Shown: positions 8,269 through 15,891 of the stretch, piece after piece
How the letters are laid out: each line of letters opens with the position of its first letter
How positions within the stretch are numbered: position 1 is the first letter of the stretch
DNA from: Aurantibacillus circumpalustris
Lineage (GTDB): Bacteria; Bacteroidota; Bacteroidia; B-17B0; Aurantibacillaceae
Assembly: GCF_029625215.1 (NCBI RefSeq)
Contig: NZ_CP121197.1
Span: 2,046,001 to 2,110,000 of the forward strand
DNA: 64,000 nt
Direction: 5' to 3'
Program-made: the position numbers and the translations under genes
The notes under the pieces: model-generated
The model's database searches: none
What the model was told of the DNA's origin: nothing
Seen by the model: only the letters and a program-made list of their open reading frames with translations

Positions 8269-8733
8269 ATGGAAAAAATTAAAACGTCAAAAAATTCTCT
8301 GGTTATTACAACGGAAGTGGTCTGCCCAAACGATGTAAATCCAATGGGAATACTACAAGGAGGTCGATTGGTTCAGTGGATGGACTTGTCTTCGGCTATC
8401 TGCGCTCAGAATCATGCTGAAAATATTTGTGTTACCGCTTCTATTGATAGCGTGAGTTTTAAGGCACCGGCAATGATAGGCGATATTATAACAATAAAAT
8501 GTATGGTGACACATGCATTTAAAACATCGATGGAAATTTTTGTTCAAGCGTGGAGTAAAAAAGTAAAAGATAACAAAATGAAACTCATTAATGAAGCTTA
8601 TTTTGCCTTTGTAGCTATTGATGAGCAAGGTAAACCAATGAAGGTACCACCCTTTAAACCATCCAATAAAGAAGAAAAAATAAAATTCGATAATGCTGAA
8701 AAAAGAAGAAAACTTAGACTTAAAAAATCTTGA
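8269..8733 (+). CDS. Acyl-CoA thioesterase, hotdog fold
   Basis: This 154-aa protein matches the acyl-CoA hydrolase (YciA/BFIT-like) hotdog family. N-PMGILQGGRLVQWMD carries the helix and Asp typical of the active site, and CVTASIDSVSFKAP forms the following strand pair. The C-terminal tail is lysine-rich. Such enzymes hydrolyse acyl-CoA thioesters in the cytosol, and their substrate cannot be read from sequence. The gene overlaps the next one by 41 nt, so the pair is translationally coupled. It has a CRP/FNR-type box at the same promoter spacing as the denitrification genes, suggesting induction under the same conditions, perhaps for membrane-lipid adjustment. Confidence 0.85.
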   Translation: MEKIKTSKNSLVITTEVVCPNDVNPMGILQGGRLVQWMDLSSAICAQNHAENICVTASIDSVSFKAPAMIGDIITIKCMVTHAFKTSMEIFVQAWSKKVKDNKMKLINEAYFAFVAIDEQGKPMKVPPFKPSNKEEKIKFDNAEKRRKLRLKKS

Positions 8734-9160
8734 AAATGCAATCCCAGAAAACATTAGTGATTTTTTTAAACAAAACAGGGTAGCTACTGTTTGTTTCACC
8801 GATACTAAAAATGTGCCGTATTGCTTTACAGGTTTTTTCGTTTTGAACAATGGATCTGCGACACTTGTGTTTAAGTCATCGTATGGTACAAGTCACGAAG
8901 ATTCTACCTTGTTTAGTTCAATGGTTTCAGGTACAGTTTTACCAGAACAATTAGATGTACTAAAAATAAAGGGGATACAATTTACCGGGAGGACTCTGAA
9001 TCAAGAAGAAATTATAGACGAATATATTTCCATGTATTACAAAAAATATCCCTTTGCAAGGGTGGTGGGTGGTTATATTTGGGCTGTTAGTTTGCAGTCT
9101 ATAAAATTCACTGATAACACTCTTTTGTTTGGAAACAAAACTAAATGGTTTTCAAAATAA
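8693..9160 (+). CDS. Pyridoxamine-5'-phosphate oxidase-like split-barrel flavoprotein
   Basis: This 155-aa protein looks like a small FMN-binding split barrel. It has an N-terminal helix (ISDFFKQNRVATVCF), a strand pair PYCFTGFFVLNNGSATLVFKSS, then SSYGTSHEDSTLF and a late VVGGYIWAVSLQSIKFTDN. That order matches YhbP/PNPOx-like proteins. The start at 8693 lies inside the preceding thioesterase gene (41-nt overlap), and no later methionine would keep the first strands. Some members bind FMN, F420 or haem, and I cannot tell which applies. It is co-transcribed with the thioesterase under a CRP/FNR-type box. A redox role in nitrogen-oxide respiration is only inferred. Confidence 0.7.
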   Translation: MLKKEENLDLKNLENAIPENISDFFKQNRVATVCFTDTKNVPYCFTGFFVLNNGSATLVFKSSYGTSHEDSTLFSSMVSGTVLPEQLDVLKIKGIQFTGRTLNQEEIIDEYISMYYKKYPFARVVGGYIWAVSLQSIKFTDNTLLFGNKTKWFSK

Positions 9161-9188
9161 ATTTCTGAATTTTATTGGGATATCAATT

Positions 9189-9371
9189 TTACGAATGAAG
9201 AACCATAAAGAACAAAAAACCTATACCAATTAAATAGGATACAAGTATTGCTTTTAATCCTATTGTCACCTGTTTCTTACTACTAACACCGATTCCCATT
9301 ATGTATCTACCAAGTAAAACACAAGTGGCAATCCAAAGAACTCCTAATAATAAATAAAATCCTATTTCCAT
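9189..9371 (-). CDS. Small two-helix membrane protein at the end of the nor operon
   Basis: This 60-aa protein has two clear hydrophobic segments (about residues 4-25 and 39-58) joined by a short basic loop (SSKKQ), so it is a small hairpin membrane protein. It begins 2 nt after the proline-dehydrogenase stop and is the last gene of the minus-strand nor operon. I know no family. Its position suggests a small subunit or assembly partner of the NorB/NorC complex, but there is no sequence proof. The tight spacing and the absence of any other reading in this stretch support it as a real gene. Confidence 0.6.
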   Translation of the reverse strand: MEIGFYLLLGVLWIATCVLLGRYIMGIGVSSKKQVTIGLKAILVSYLIGIGFLFFMVLHS

Positions 9372-9373
9372 GT

Positions 9374-10582
9374 TTATGCAGGTTTTAGTTTTCTGATTTC
9401 TTTTCCTAAAAATTTTCTTCGAGTTAGTTCGTTACGTAACCGTAATAATTCGCTTGTTAGCTGTTCACCAATGGATGAGTTTTCTTCCGCTCTTCTTATC
9501 AAATAAGGAATTGCTTTTTTTACTTCACCATAAGGAAGGTATTTCGAGGAATTATAGCCTTTGGCAGCAAGATTAAAAGTTAGGTTATCGCGCATACCAT
9601 ATAATTGCGAGAACTTTACTTTTTTATAAAAATCGTGAATGGCGTACTTGTCAATAGTAGCAACGGCCAATAGATTACTTTGCTCATTATGAGAGGCAAT
9701 GCAGGTATATACCCATTCGTGTTGACTTAAACAGATCTCAAGCGCTTTGTTGAAGGCAGCGTCTGTTTCTAATTTTGTATTAAATACCGGACTTGTTCTT
9801 CCGTCTTGCAAAGCTCTTATTCTTTCTTTTTCTACATAAGCACCCCTTACGAGTTTAATGCCGGGATGGTAGTTTTTTAATCTAGAATCAGCAATCATTT
9901 TATTCAAATAGATTAAACGATCAGTAAGGTACATTTGCAGGGTGTTATAAATAATGGCTTCCTCCTTGTTATATTTTTCCATCATGGATTCAACAACCAG
10001 ATCGAAAATATCCTGCATATTTCTGTCTTCTGCATCAAAATACACGGTAACTTTATTTTTAGCGGCAGCCGCACAAATAATGTCAATACGCTTTAGGAAT
10101 TTTAAATAGCGTTCATTGTCCGGCAATTTATTATTTAAAGCCAAGCCGTTTAATACAATAAAATAATCAATTTCTTCAAGGCTTGTAAATTTCACACTTA
10201 CGGAATTTCCCGGAGCTTCCTGACCTAATTTAAAAATGTTTTTTACGATAATCATTTTATTTCTCCGAAATACCCTTTGCGTTTTTTCGCCTTCTGCTAC
10301 ATAATCCAAAACAGATTTTACATGGTATGTTTCTAGTTTTTTAATAGTGGCGAATGCTTCGGTAATATTTTCTCCAGAGCAAAACACTTTGAAGACACTA
10401 TTCTTTATTAAACCTTTTAACGGGATGTTATATTTTAAAATACCATTTGCAAAAAAGGATAATGTTTTAACCCACGCAGGATGTTTTAATAGTTTAAATA
10501 TGTAATACGTGAAACGGAGTTCTCTGTTTTTTTTATAACCGAAGGCAGTGCTTAGATTATTTATGTTTAGACTGTTTTCCAT
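9374..10582 (-). CDS. Proline dehydrogenase-like flavoprotein inside the nor operon
   Basis: This 402-aa protein has the PutA-type proline dehydrogenase barrel. Family motifs are visible: VYFDAEDR, GIKLVRGAYVEKERIRA, a SHNEQS strand, KFSQLYGMRDNLTFN and the C-terminal YLIRRAEENSSI that binds substrate. The reaction is proline to pyrroline-5-carboxylate with FAD, passing electrons to quinone. It lies 2 nt after norB and 2 nt before a 60-aa membrane gene, so it is an integral member of the NO-reductase operon. A second, probably housekeeping, copy lies at 59934-61091. The N-terminal half is less conserved than in that copy. Its place in the operon hints at electron supply or a specialised substrate. 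Confidence 0.85.
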   Translation of the reverse strand: MENSLNINNLSTAFGYKKNRELRFTYYIFKLLKHPAWVKTLSFFANGILKYNIPLKGLIKNSVFKVFCSGENITEAFATIKKLETYHVKSVLDYVAEGEKTQRVFRRNKMIIVKNIFKLGQEAPGNSVSVKFTSLEEIDYFIVLNGLALNNKLPDNERYLKFLKRIDIICAAAAKNKVTVYFDAEDRNMQDIFDLVVESMMEKYNKEEAIIYNTLQMYLTDRLIYLNKMIADSRLKNYHPGIKLVRGAYVEKERIRALQDGRTSPVFNTKLETDAAFNKALEICLSQHEWVYTCIASHNEQSNLLAVATIDKYAIHDFYKKVKFSQLYGMRDNLTFNLAAKGYNSSKYLPYGEVKKAIPYLIRRAEENSSIGEQLTSELLRLRNELTRRKFLGKEIRKLKPA

Positions 10583-10584
10583 TT

Positions 10585-11961
10585 TTAATTGGTTATTGGT
10601 GTTTGGTGAGCATAGGTGTTTTTTTCTGGTTTTACTTTATAAACACAACGAAAATGCGCTTTTACTAAGGTGAGTGCTAAAGAGGTTAGACTAATCAATA
10701 AACCCACACCGGCAATTCCAAATAACACAAACCAAAAATGAAGTCCTTCCATCATTTTGCTAAAGGGAACTTGTTGTAGACTCATTTGCCAAATTGCTTT
10801 TTTTATTCCTGCAATATTTAGAGAGAACCAAAAAATTAGTAAGCTGATTTGAGAAAACCAGAACACGCGATTTAGTCTTTGAATATTGAAATTGAAAAAT
10901 TCACATTTAGTAGTTAGAAACTCAAAACACGCAGCAAGCAAAATCATGCTGTTTATTCCAATAGTCGTTCCCATGGCATGTGCAACTGTTACATGCGTGC
11001 CGTGTGTGTAAATATTTATTGCTGGAATTGACATTAATAGTGCTTGACCAATGTTAAGAAAAACCCAAATATCAGCCGCCATTAAAAAGCGGTAAGGAAA
11101 ATAATGATAGTGCTTTTGAGCGTCGGTAACTGATTGACGCCAAGTGTAAATGATGCGCGCAAAAATAATCCACTCTGTCATCGTTACAGCATAACCGATG
11201 TAACGAATGTAGGCTTCTGTGGGCAAGGTATAAACATGATGACCCCAATTAAACATCAAGTTAAATAAGCCAAGAAAATACATGGCGAAAACTAATTTAC
11301 TTCTACCTATGTTAGTATTTTTACTAATCCTTTCCATTAAAAAAAAGGCAGTACCGTATAATATTTGGTTCCACGAACCAACCAATGAGCCATTCACTTT
11401 CCATTGAATAGTCATATCTGTGACAAAATGATCTCTAAAATAGGGGATCATCCAAAGATAATTTTCGATAAAGGTGAATAAGAAAAAAACAATTCCCGTC
11501 ATCCACATCCAAACATAAACTGGCCACTGCTTAATAGTGAGTGCACTTCTTATGAAGTTTACGATAAAGAGCAACCATGCTATTGCAATTGGCAAAGCCC
11601 ATATAGGATTAAACTCCCAGTATTCTCTTCCACCAAAATCTTCAGTGAGATAAGAATATAAAATTCCTACAATAGCTACTAACCACAAACACCATTGGAT
11701 AAAAGCTATTACAACTGAAATTTTCTTTTTGCACACAATCTCTATCCCGCTGTAAACACAACCGCTTGCCCCTAAAATTATCCAAAACATTACTGACGTA
11801 ACATGCATTGGTCTTAGTGATATAAATCCCAGACTGTCTTTTAGATTACCCGGCAACACGTAGTTTAAGCTAGCCAGAACACCTACTAATAAACCAAACA
11901 TTAGCATGATCAGTGCAGTGATCAGAAATAATTTGCCGGTATTTATCTGCTTAAACATCAT
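10585..11961 (-). CDS. norB: Nitric-oxide-reductase-like heme-copper oxidase subunit (NorB variant)
   Basis: This 458-aa protein with about 12 membrane helices follows norC with a 4-nt overlap. Heme-copper superfamily ligands are visible: His53 (RPMHVTS, low-spin haem), His241-His242 (NWGHHVYTLP, non-haem metal) and His328 (THGTHVTVAHAMG, active-site haem). By eye against cNOR, several key positions differ. The second low-spin haem ligand (His349 in Pseudomonas numbering) is Met330. The third metal ligand is Asn190. The two active-site glutamates of helix VI are Val194 and Asn198 (NGSLVGSWNQ). That places it outside canonical cNOR and near the variant NOR families known from sequence surveys. 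NO reduction to N2O is inferred from NorC and the operon. Confidence 0.8.
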   Translation of the reverse strand: MMFKQINTGKLFLITALIMLMFGLLVGVLASLNYVLPGNLKDSLGFISLRPMHVTSVMFWIILGASGCVYSGIEIVCKKKISVVIAFIQWCLWLVAIVGILYSYLTEDFGGREYWEFNPIWALPIAIAWLLFIVNFIRSALTIKQWPVYVWMWMTGIVFFLFTFIENYLWMIPYFRDHFVTDMTIQWKVNGSLVGSWNQILYGTAFFLMERISKNTNIGRSKLVFAMYFLGLFNLMFNWGHHVYTLPTEAYIRYIGYAVTMTEWIIFARIIYTWRQSVTDAQKHYHYFPYRFLMAADIWVFLNIGQALLMSIPAINIYTHGTHVTVAHAMGTTIGINSMILLAACFEFLTTKCEFFNFNIQRLNRVFWFSQISLLIFWFSLNIAGIKKAIWQMSLQQVPFSKMMEGLHFWFVLFGIAGVGLLISLTSLALTLVKAHFRCVYKVKPEKNTYAHQTPITN

Positions 11962-12371
11962 TTACGCTCAATCATGCCGTTTGATTTAATATTAAATTGA
12001 CGCGGATCGGCCAAACCACTTGCGTCGGTTGACTTTAAAAATTCAATTAATTTATTTTCTTCTTCTAGTGTTAGATGAAAAGATGGCATTTGTGTGGTTC
12101 CCGATTTTAGTAGCGCTTTAATCCATAGCTCACCTTTGCCTTTTACAGAATATATGTTGGTAAGATCGGGGCCAAGATAACCTCCTAATCCGTAGAGTTG
12201 ATGACAACTTTGACAATTGTATTTTTGCCATACGAGACGGCCTTCTGAAGCAGTTTTAATGTCAAAACTTGTTTTGGATTTTTCGTTAATGGGAGTTAAA
12301 TAAATGCTAAAGGAATACACTAAAAATAAAGCGGATAGAAACAAAAATACATGTATTGGTTTAAGTTTCAT
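11958..12371 (-). CDS. norC: NorC-like membrane-anchored cytochrome c subunit
   Basis: This 137-aa protein has one N-terminal membrane anchor (residues 7-26) and one c-type haem site C53QSCH57 followed by QLYGLGGYLGPDLTN, the typical NorC sequence after the haem motif. The axial Met is probably in TTQMPSFHLT. NorC passes electrons to NorB. The stop overlaps the norB start by 4 nt (ATGA), so the two are translationally coupled. The gene begins 12 nt after the 601-aa protein gene. No norD or norQ homologue follows, unlike many proteobacterial nor operons. Confidence 0.9.
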   Translation of the reverse strand: MKLKPIHVFLFLSALFLVYSFSIYLTPINEKSKTSFDIKTASEGRLVWQKYNCQSCHQLYGLGGYLGPDLTNIYSVKGKGELWIKALLKSGTTQMPSFHLTLEEENKLIEFLKSTDASGLADPRQFNIKSNGMIERK

Positions 12372-12383
12372 TTTTATTTTTCG

Positions 12384-14189
12384 TTAAACTTTAATAGTCT
12401 GATGAATAGGAACCAGTTCTAATCTTGCTTTTTGTTCAAATAATTGTGCTCTCATTTCAAGAGCTATTTCATCTATCATTTTTAAGTCAGGAATTAGCGC
12501 TGAGTAATACTCGATCCCATTCAATAAGTTTTGTTTAAAAGAAGAGAAATATGATTTTTGTTTTTCAGTGATGCTCTTCAACGAGGTTTCTACTTCCTTT
12601 TTTAAATAATCGACATAAATTTTTAATTCGTTTACAAAAACATGTGGGCGTTTTAAAGAATTCAGGATATTGGTTCTTCCATAAATATGATCTACCATTT
12701 CTTTTAAGGTGTATACGCCTGAAAAATAGGCTAGGTTAGGGCCAGGACAAATAGCTACAGCTTTTAAACCATGAGAAAGTTTGGTTTTATTGACGATGAG
12801 GGACGCGGTTCCTAAACCTTCACATAAACAATCTTTCTCAATAATTTTTGAGATAATGGTTTCTAACTCTATTGGATCTAAAACTTGAGACTGCACCTGT
12901 TTAATTTTTAAATTTTGATATTCTCTTGATGCTGTGCAAATGGGTTTTTCCGTGAACTCTGTATTCGTAGAAAGAAATTTTTTATAACAAGGACTTCCAG
13001 GTCTGTTTTTAAGTATTCTGGTTTTTCTTTGAGTTTCAGAACTACTGTGTTTAAAATTATTAAATGGAATGCCTAAAGGTGAAGAGTGACTTAAAAAATA
13101 ATCACTTTGTTTGGCAGTTGCTAGTTTTTGAACAGTTTCTTCGTCAACCGCTGTTACTTCAGGCACAAGCAAAAAAGGACTTCCCCAACCTGTGGCATCA
13201 AGGTTATAATATTTCATCAAAAAATTGTTTTCATTAGCAGTGCCAATACCACCTTGAACGGATATTTTAATACGCGGAGGTTCCGCAAATTTTTTGCCTT
13301 TAAGTGTAAGTACTTCTGAACAGGTGGTATAGAGTTCGCTAAATAACTTATGGCGATTAAATTTAAACTCTTCTAAAATAGGGCCAAGTAATAAGCCTTC
13401 CGTGGCAAATGCATGTCCACCACAATTTAAGCCTGATTCAATTCTATATTCGGAAACCCACAATCCTTTTTTTGCAAAGAATTTCCCTTGAATTAATGCT
13501 GATCGGTAGTCACTTACTTTTAAAATAATTTTCTTTTTTAAAACGCCATTGATATCCGGATAAAAATCTTCAAATTTTTCACAATAAGTATATAAGCGTG
13601 GATTAAGTCCCGCAGAAAAAACAACAGAAGAAGAAAGGTTGCTTGTAGCAAATCCCCTTAGAGCTGATAAAGCATCGGAATACTCCTGACTTAGGGTCTC
13701 TCCGTTAGAATCATAGTTCACTTTATCAACCTTGGTCATAATGTTAACGTCAACAGATCCAGGGTGTACTAAATTTCTTAAATTTTTTTCTGCCAATTCT
13801 CTTTCTGAGCCTCTGAGGTCGAGTGTCTGACGATACATTGATTTTGCTATAGAGTCTTCTGGAAGCAGCTCGAAGTATTTTGTAAGATCGCTTTCTTTTT
13901 CAAAAGACTGTTTAAGAAGGTGGGCTATATTTTGACTTACTATTTCTTGAACAAGATTTAAATAGGCTCTTATTCTTTTTGCCCGAGAATCCTCAACGTC
14001 TGCTAATATGGGTTTATATACTATGTTGTTATTTCTGCACACAACTTCCCGCATTTGTTCTATTAGGTGATCTTCTACAATAGATAACACTGAGGATATT
14101 CCAAAATGAGCAACCTTAATAGGAGTATCTATTGTAAAACCTAAACCCATTACAGGAATATGAAATGTGTGATCGTGCGTTGATTTCAT
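12384..14189 (-). CDS. 601-aa putative FMN TIM-barrel protein (nitronate-monooxygenase-like), first gene of the nor operon
   Basis: I do not recognise a named family. The first 50 residues (PVMGLGFTIDTPIKVAHFGIS) resemble the opening of 2-nitropropane dioxygenase/nitronate monooxygenase-type barrels. Three later blocks could form their FMN site: GLNCGGHAFATEG (253-265), VQGGIGTANE (311-320) and ATGWGSPFLLVPE (332-344). Residues 60-180 look helical, and the C-terminal 200 residues carry several Cys (CLCEGLG, AICPGP) and a long helical tail. There is no signal peptide, so it is cytoplasmic. It leads the operon with norC, norB and proline dehydrogenase, behind an Rrf2 palindrome. It may oxidise a nitro compound or serve NOR assembly. 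Function unknown. Confidence 0.65.
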   Translation of the reverse strand: MKSTHDHTFHIPVMGLGFTIDTPIKVAHFGISSVLSIVEDHLIEQMREVVCRNNNIVYKPILADVEDSRAKRIRAYLNLVQEIVSQNIAHLLKQSFEKESDLTKYFELLPEDSIAKSMYRQTLDLRGSERELAEKNLRNLVHPGSVDVNIMTKVDKVNYDSNGETLSQEYSDALSALRGFATSNLSSSVVFSAGLNPRLYTYCEKFEDFYPDINGVLKKKIILKVSDYRSALIQGKFFAKKGLWVSEYRIESGLNCGGHAFATEGLLLGPILEEFKFNRHKLFSELYTTCSEVLTLKGKKFAEPPRIKISVQGGIGTANENNFLMKYYNLDATGWGSPFLLVPEVTAVDEETVQKLATAKQSDYFLSHSSPLGIPFNNFKHSSSETQRKTRILKNRPGSPCYKKFLSTNTEFTEKPICTASREYQNLKIKQVQSQVLDPIELETIISKIIEKDCLCEGLGTASLIVNKTKLSHGLKAVAICPGPNLAYFSGVYTLKEMVDHIYGRTNILNSLKRPHVFVNELKIYVDYLKKEVETSLKSITEKQKSYFSSFKQNLLNGIEYYSALIPDLKMIDEIALEMRAQLFEQKARLELVPIHQTIKV

Positions 14190-14205
14190 GATTTTGATGT
14201 TTGTG

Positions 14206-14250
14206 CAAATGTACTACTTATCTTATATCGGATCAACATATCCGATATAA
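14206..14250 (-). promoter_or_regulatory. Rrf2 operator and -7 element of the nor operon
   Basis: The minus-strand -7 element TACATTTG lies at 14206-14213. The palindrome TTATATCGGAT-N6-ATCCGATATAA (14223-14250, 11-bp arms) is centred 27 bp upstream. Its arms contain the 9-bp arms of the operator at 8113-8136 with the same 6-bp spacing, so one Rrf2 protein probably controls both operons. Confidence 0.78.
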
Positions 14251-14266
14251 AATATATCACCTATTA

Positions 14267-14312
14267 TTATGATTTATATCATACTGTTTTTATGAATTGT
14301 ACTGTTACTTTG
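14267..14312 (+). promoter_or_regulatory. CRP/FNR-type box and -7 element of the fasciclin lipoprotein gene
   Basis: TTATGA-tttata-TCATAC (14267-14284) is centred 33 bp upstream of TTACTTTG (14305-14312), a 5-of-6 match to TAnnTTTG. It shares an intergenic region with the divergent nor operon, whose Rrf2 site lies 16 bp to the left. Confidence 0.65.
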
Positions 14313-14338
14313 AAACATAAAATTTAAAACAATACAAT

Positions 14339-14899
14339 ATGAAAAAGGTAATAAAGAGTATATTAGCTCTATGTGTAGTTAGTCTGGCCAGTTGTGGATC
14401 AGGAACTGATGAAGCACAAGTACAAAATTCAACTACAGAACCTTCAGAACAAGGTGCAGGACAATCAGGAGTTGTTGATGCTGTGTCTAATCCAAATGTT
14501 GTCCAGGTTGCCATAGGAAGTAAAGATCACACTACTTTGGTAGCAGCTGTAAAAGCAGGTGAATTGGTGGACGCCTTAAGCAATGCAGGTCCATTTACGG
14601 TATTTGCACCTACCAACACTGCCTTTGATAAATTACCAGCAGGTACTGTTGAAGGACTTTTAAAACCTGAAAAGAAAATAGATCTTCAAAATATTTTAGG
14701 ATACCATACTTATGTAGGAACTCTTAAAACGGAGTATATGCAAGATGGTCAAGAATTTGATATGGTTTTTGGTGGAAAAGTAAAGATTGTAAAGAAGGAC
14801 GGAAAAGTTTTTGTAAACAATTCTGAAATTGTTGCCTCTATTCCAACTTCAAATGGAATAATTCACGTAATTAATGATGTATTATTACCACCACACTAA
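14339..14899 (+). CDS. Fasciclin-domain lipoprotein
   Basis: This 186-aa protein has a lipoprotein signal (lipobox SLASC, Cys19), a low-complexity linker (20-50) and one fasciclin/FAS1 domain. The domain shows the two signature blocks: AGPFTVFAPTNTAFDKLP near residue 80 and a C-terminal SNGIIHVINDVLLPP. FAS1 domains mediate adhesion or protein contacts, and their bacterial roles are poorly known. It stands alone between the divergent nor operon and a terminator. Its promoter has the same CRP/FNR-type box as the nos and nad operons, which suggests expression under nitrogen-oxide respiration. A specific function in that state is not evident. Confidence 0.85.
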   Translation: MKKVIKSILALCVVSLASCGSGTDEAQVQNSTTEPSEQGAGQSGVVDAVSNPNVVQVAIGSKDHTTLVAAVKAGELVDALSNAGPFTVFAPTNTAFDKLPAGTVEGLLKPEKKIDLQNILGYHTYVGTLKTEYMQDGQEFDMVFGGKVKIVKKDGKVFVNNSEIVASIPTSNGIIHVINDVLLPPH

Positions 14900-15024
14900 T
14901 TATTAATCAAAGCTAAGACTTTACTACTGTCCTATTGTAGCAGCGATTGAATAGTAGAAGGTTTTAGTTCCCATTAAAAATTAATACTTTTTTCATTTCA
15001 AATTTTTTGGGTATTTGATTAATT

Positions 15025-15054
15025 AAAAGGTTGTCTTAACGGACAACCTTTTTT
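15025..15054 (+). terminator. Rho-independent terminator after the fasciclin gene
   Basis: The stem AAAAGGTTGTC (15025-15035), loop TTAACG and GACAACCTTTT (15042-15052) are followed by further T residues. It is a strong canonical terminator 125 nt past the stop codon. Confidence 0.85.
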
Positions 15055-15216
15055 GTTTTAAGCTAGGTTTATTTTTAGCTATGTAAGGACCCAGGTGCAC
15101 AGTCGTTAATTTAGTCAAACTCGTCCCTGAGCACCTCGCTACGTTTTTCTTCTGCGGCCTTTGACGACTATTTTGATCGAGGACTTGATCCGTAAGGATA
15201 CTATTTCTAGTCGACT

Positions 15217-15387
15217 TTACTTATCAGTATGACCCCTGTTAATCGTAACCCAGCGAGACACTACACCCAATGTGGGACAAACTTCAAATGCAGTGATTGG
15301 CCACCTCCTGTTATGATCTTTATAATATTTTGAAATCTCTTTGAAAGGACAAACTTGACAGATATCATATCCGTGTGTAACATTCAT
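15217..15387 (-). CDS. Possible 56-aa short ORF, unknown
   Basis: An ATG at 15387 opens 56 codons ending in TAA at 15217-15219. The peptide has a Cys-x2-Cys pair (DICQVCPFKE), a basic middle (KDHNRRWP) and another Cys, so the composition is protein-like rather than random. I see no family match, no signal peptide and no convincing promoter. It might be a small gene or the remnant of a larger one. It is the only plausible coding signal in this 400-bp gap. Low confidence. Confidence 0.22.
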   Translation of the reverse strand: MNVTHGYDICQVCPFKEISKYYKDHNRRWPITAFEVCPTLGVVSRWVTINRGHTDK

Positions 15388-15412
15388 CACATTAATAATA
15401 GGAACGTTGATT

Positions 15413-15420
15413 TACTTTTG
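15413..15420 (+). promoter_or_regulatory. -7 element (TACTTTTG) for the 15458-18329 operon
   Basis: A perfect match to the Bacteroidota -7 consensus TAnnTTTG, 37 nt before the ATG at 15458. I see no good -33 element at the usual distance and no palindrome of the kinds found at the denitrification promoters. Confidence 0.5.
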
Positions 15421-15457
15421 TGAGTGAATATTTACAAACCTGATAAATACAAACAAA

Positions 15458-15868
15458 ATGAACGGCAAAAACAACATCGCAATTGGGTTCCTAACAATGG
15501 GACTTTTTATGGCTTACGGTTTTCTGTTAATTTACCTCCGTGACTTTGCTCCGGGAAAAGAAGAATGGATAAACTCATACAGTATCGGAAAACATTTTGA
15601 AACAAGACTGGCTCATGTGCATGGCAACTTGTTTGCTTTTTTAAATATCCTGATTGGTTATCTACTTCTACACTTTAGAGATAAACTTCAAAACGTGAAA
15701 GCCATTTCTTGGCTGGCACTTACTGGTCTGTTAATGCCAATAGGAATATTAACAGAAGTGTATTTTGGTTTGCCTCCTGCTTTAGTATTAATCGGGGCAA
15801 TTGCAATGACCGGCTCAGTAGTTTGGTTAGGAGTTGCCTTTTTGAAAATGAAATCCGTTACTCAGTAA
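15458..15868 (+). CDS. Four-helix membrane protein with HVHGN motif, unknown
   Basis: This 136-aa protein has about four membrane helices. Before the second helix it reads ETRLAHVHGNLFAFLNI. The His-x-His-Gly-Asn motif at a membrane boundary resembles haem- or quinone-site motifs in NnrS- and oxidase-like proteins and recalls HSHFAFIGW in the truncated gene at the left edge. I know no assigned family. It is followed by a TetR regulator after 23 nt and probably starts the operon that runs to 18329. The start codon is supported by the -7 element 37 nt upstream. Confidence 0.6.
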   Translation: MNGKNNIAIGFLTMGLFMAYGFLLIYLRDFAPGKEEWINSYSIGKHFETRLAHVHGNLFAFLNILIGYLLLHFRDKLQNVKAISWLALTGLLMPIGILTEVYFGLPPALVLIGAIAMTGSVVWLGVAFLKMKSVTQ

Positions 15869-15891
15869 CTAATAATCTTTAAAAATTAACA

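Larger units (their letters stand above)
15055..15457. other. 400-bp gap between terminator and the TetR operon
   Basis: No clear gene is seen. The stretch looks less AT-rich than its surroundings and holds one short minus-strand frame (15217-15387, listed separately). Near its right end (15413-15420) is TACTTTTG, a perfect TAnnTTTG -7 element placed to serve the gene at 15458. The base composition and lack of long frames suggest a decayed or imported segment, but I recognise no parent gene. Confidence 0.4.

Noticed and set aside
8353-8850. 165-aa minus-strand frame across the thioesterase gene
   Set aside because: It is the antisense of two well-supported genes with clear family motifs, and its composition is a Phe/Cys/Lys-rich shadow typical of antisense of AT-rich coding DNA.
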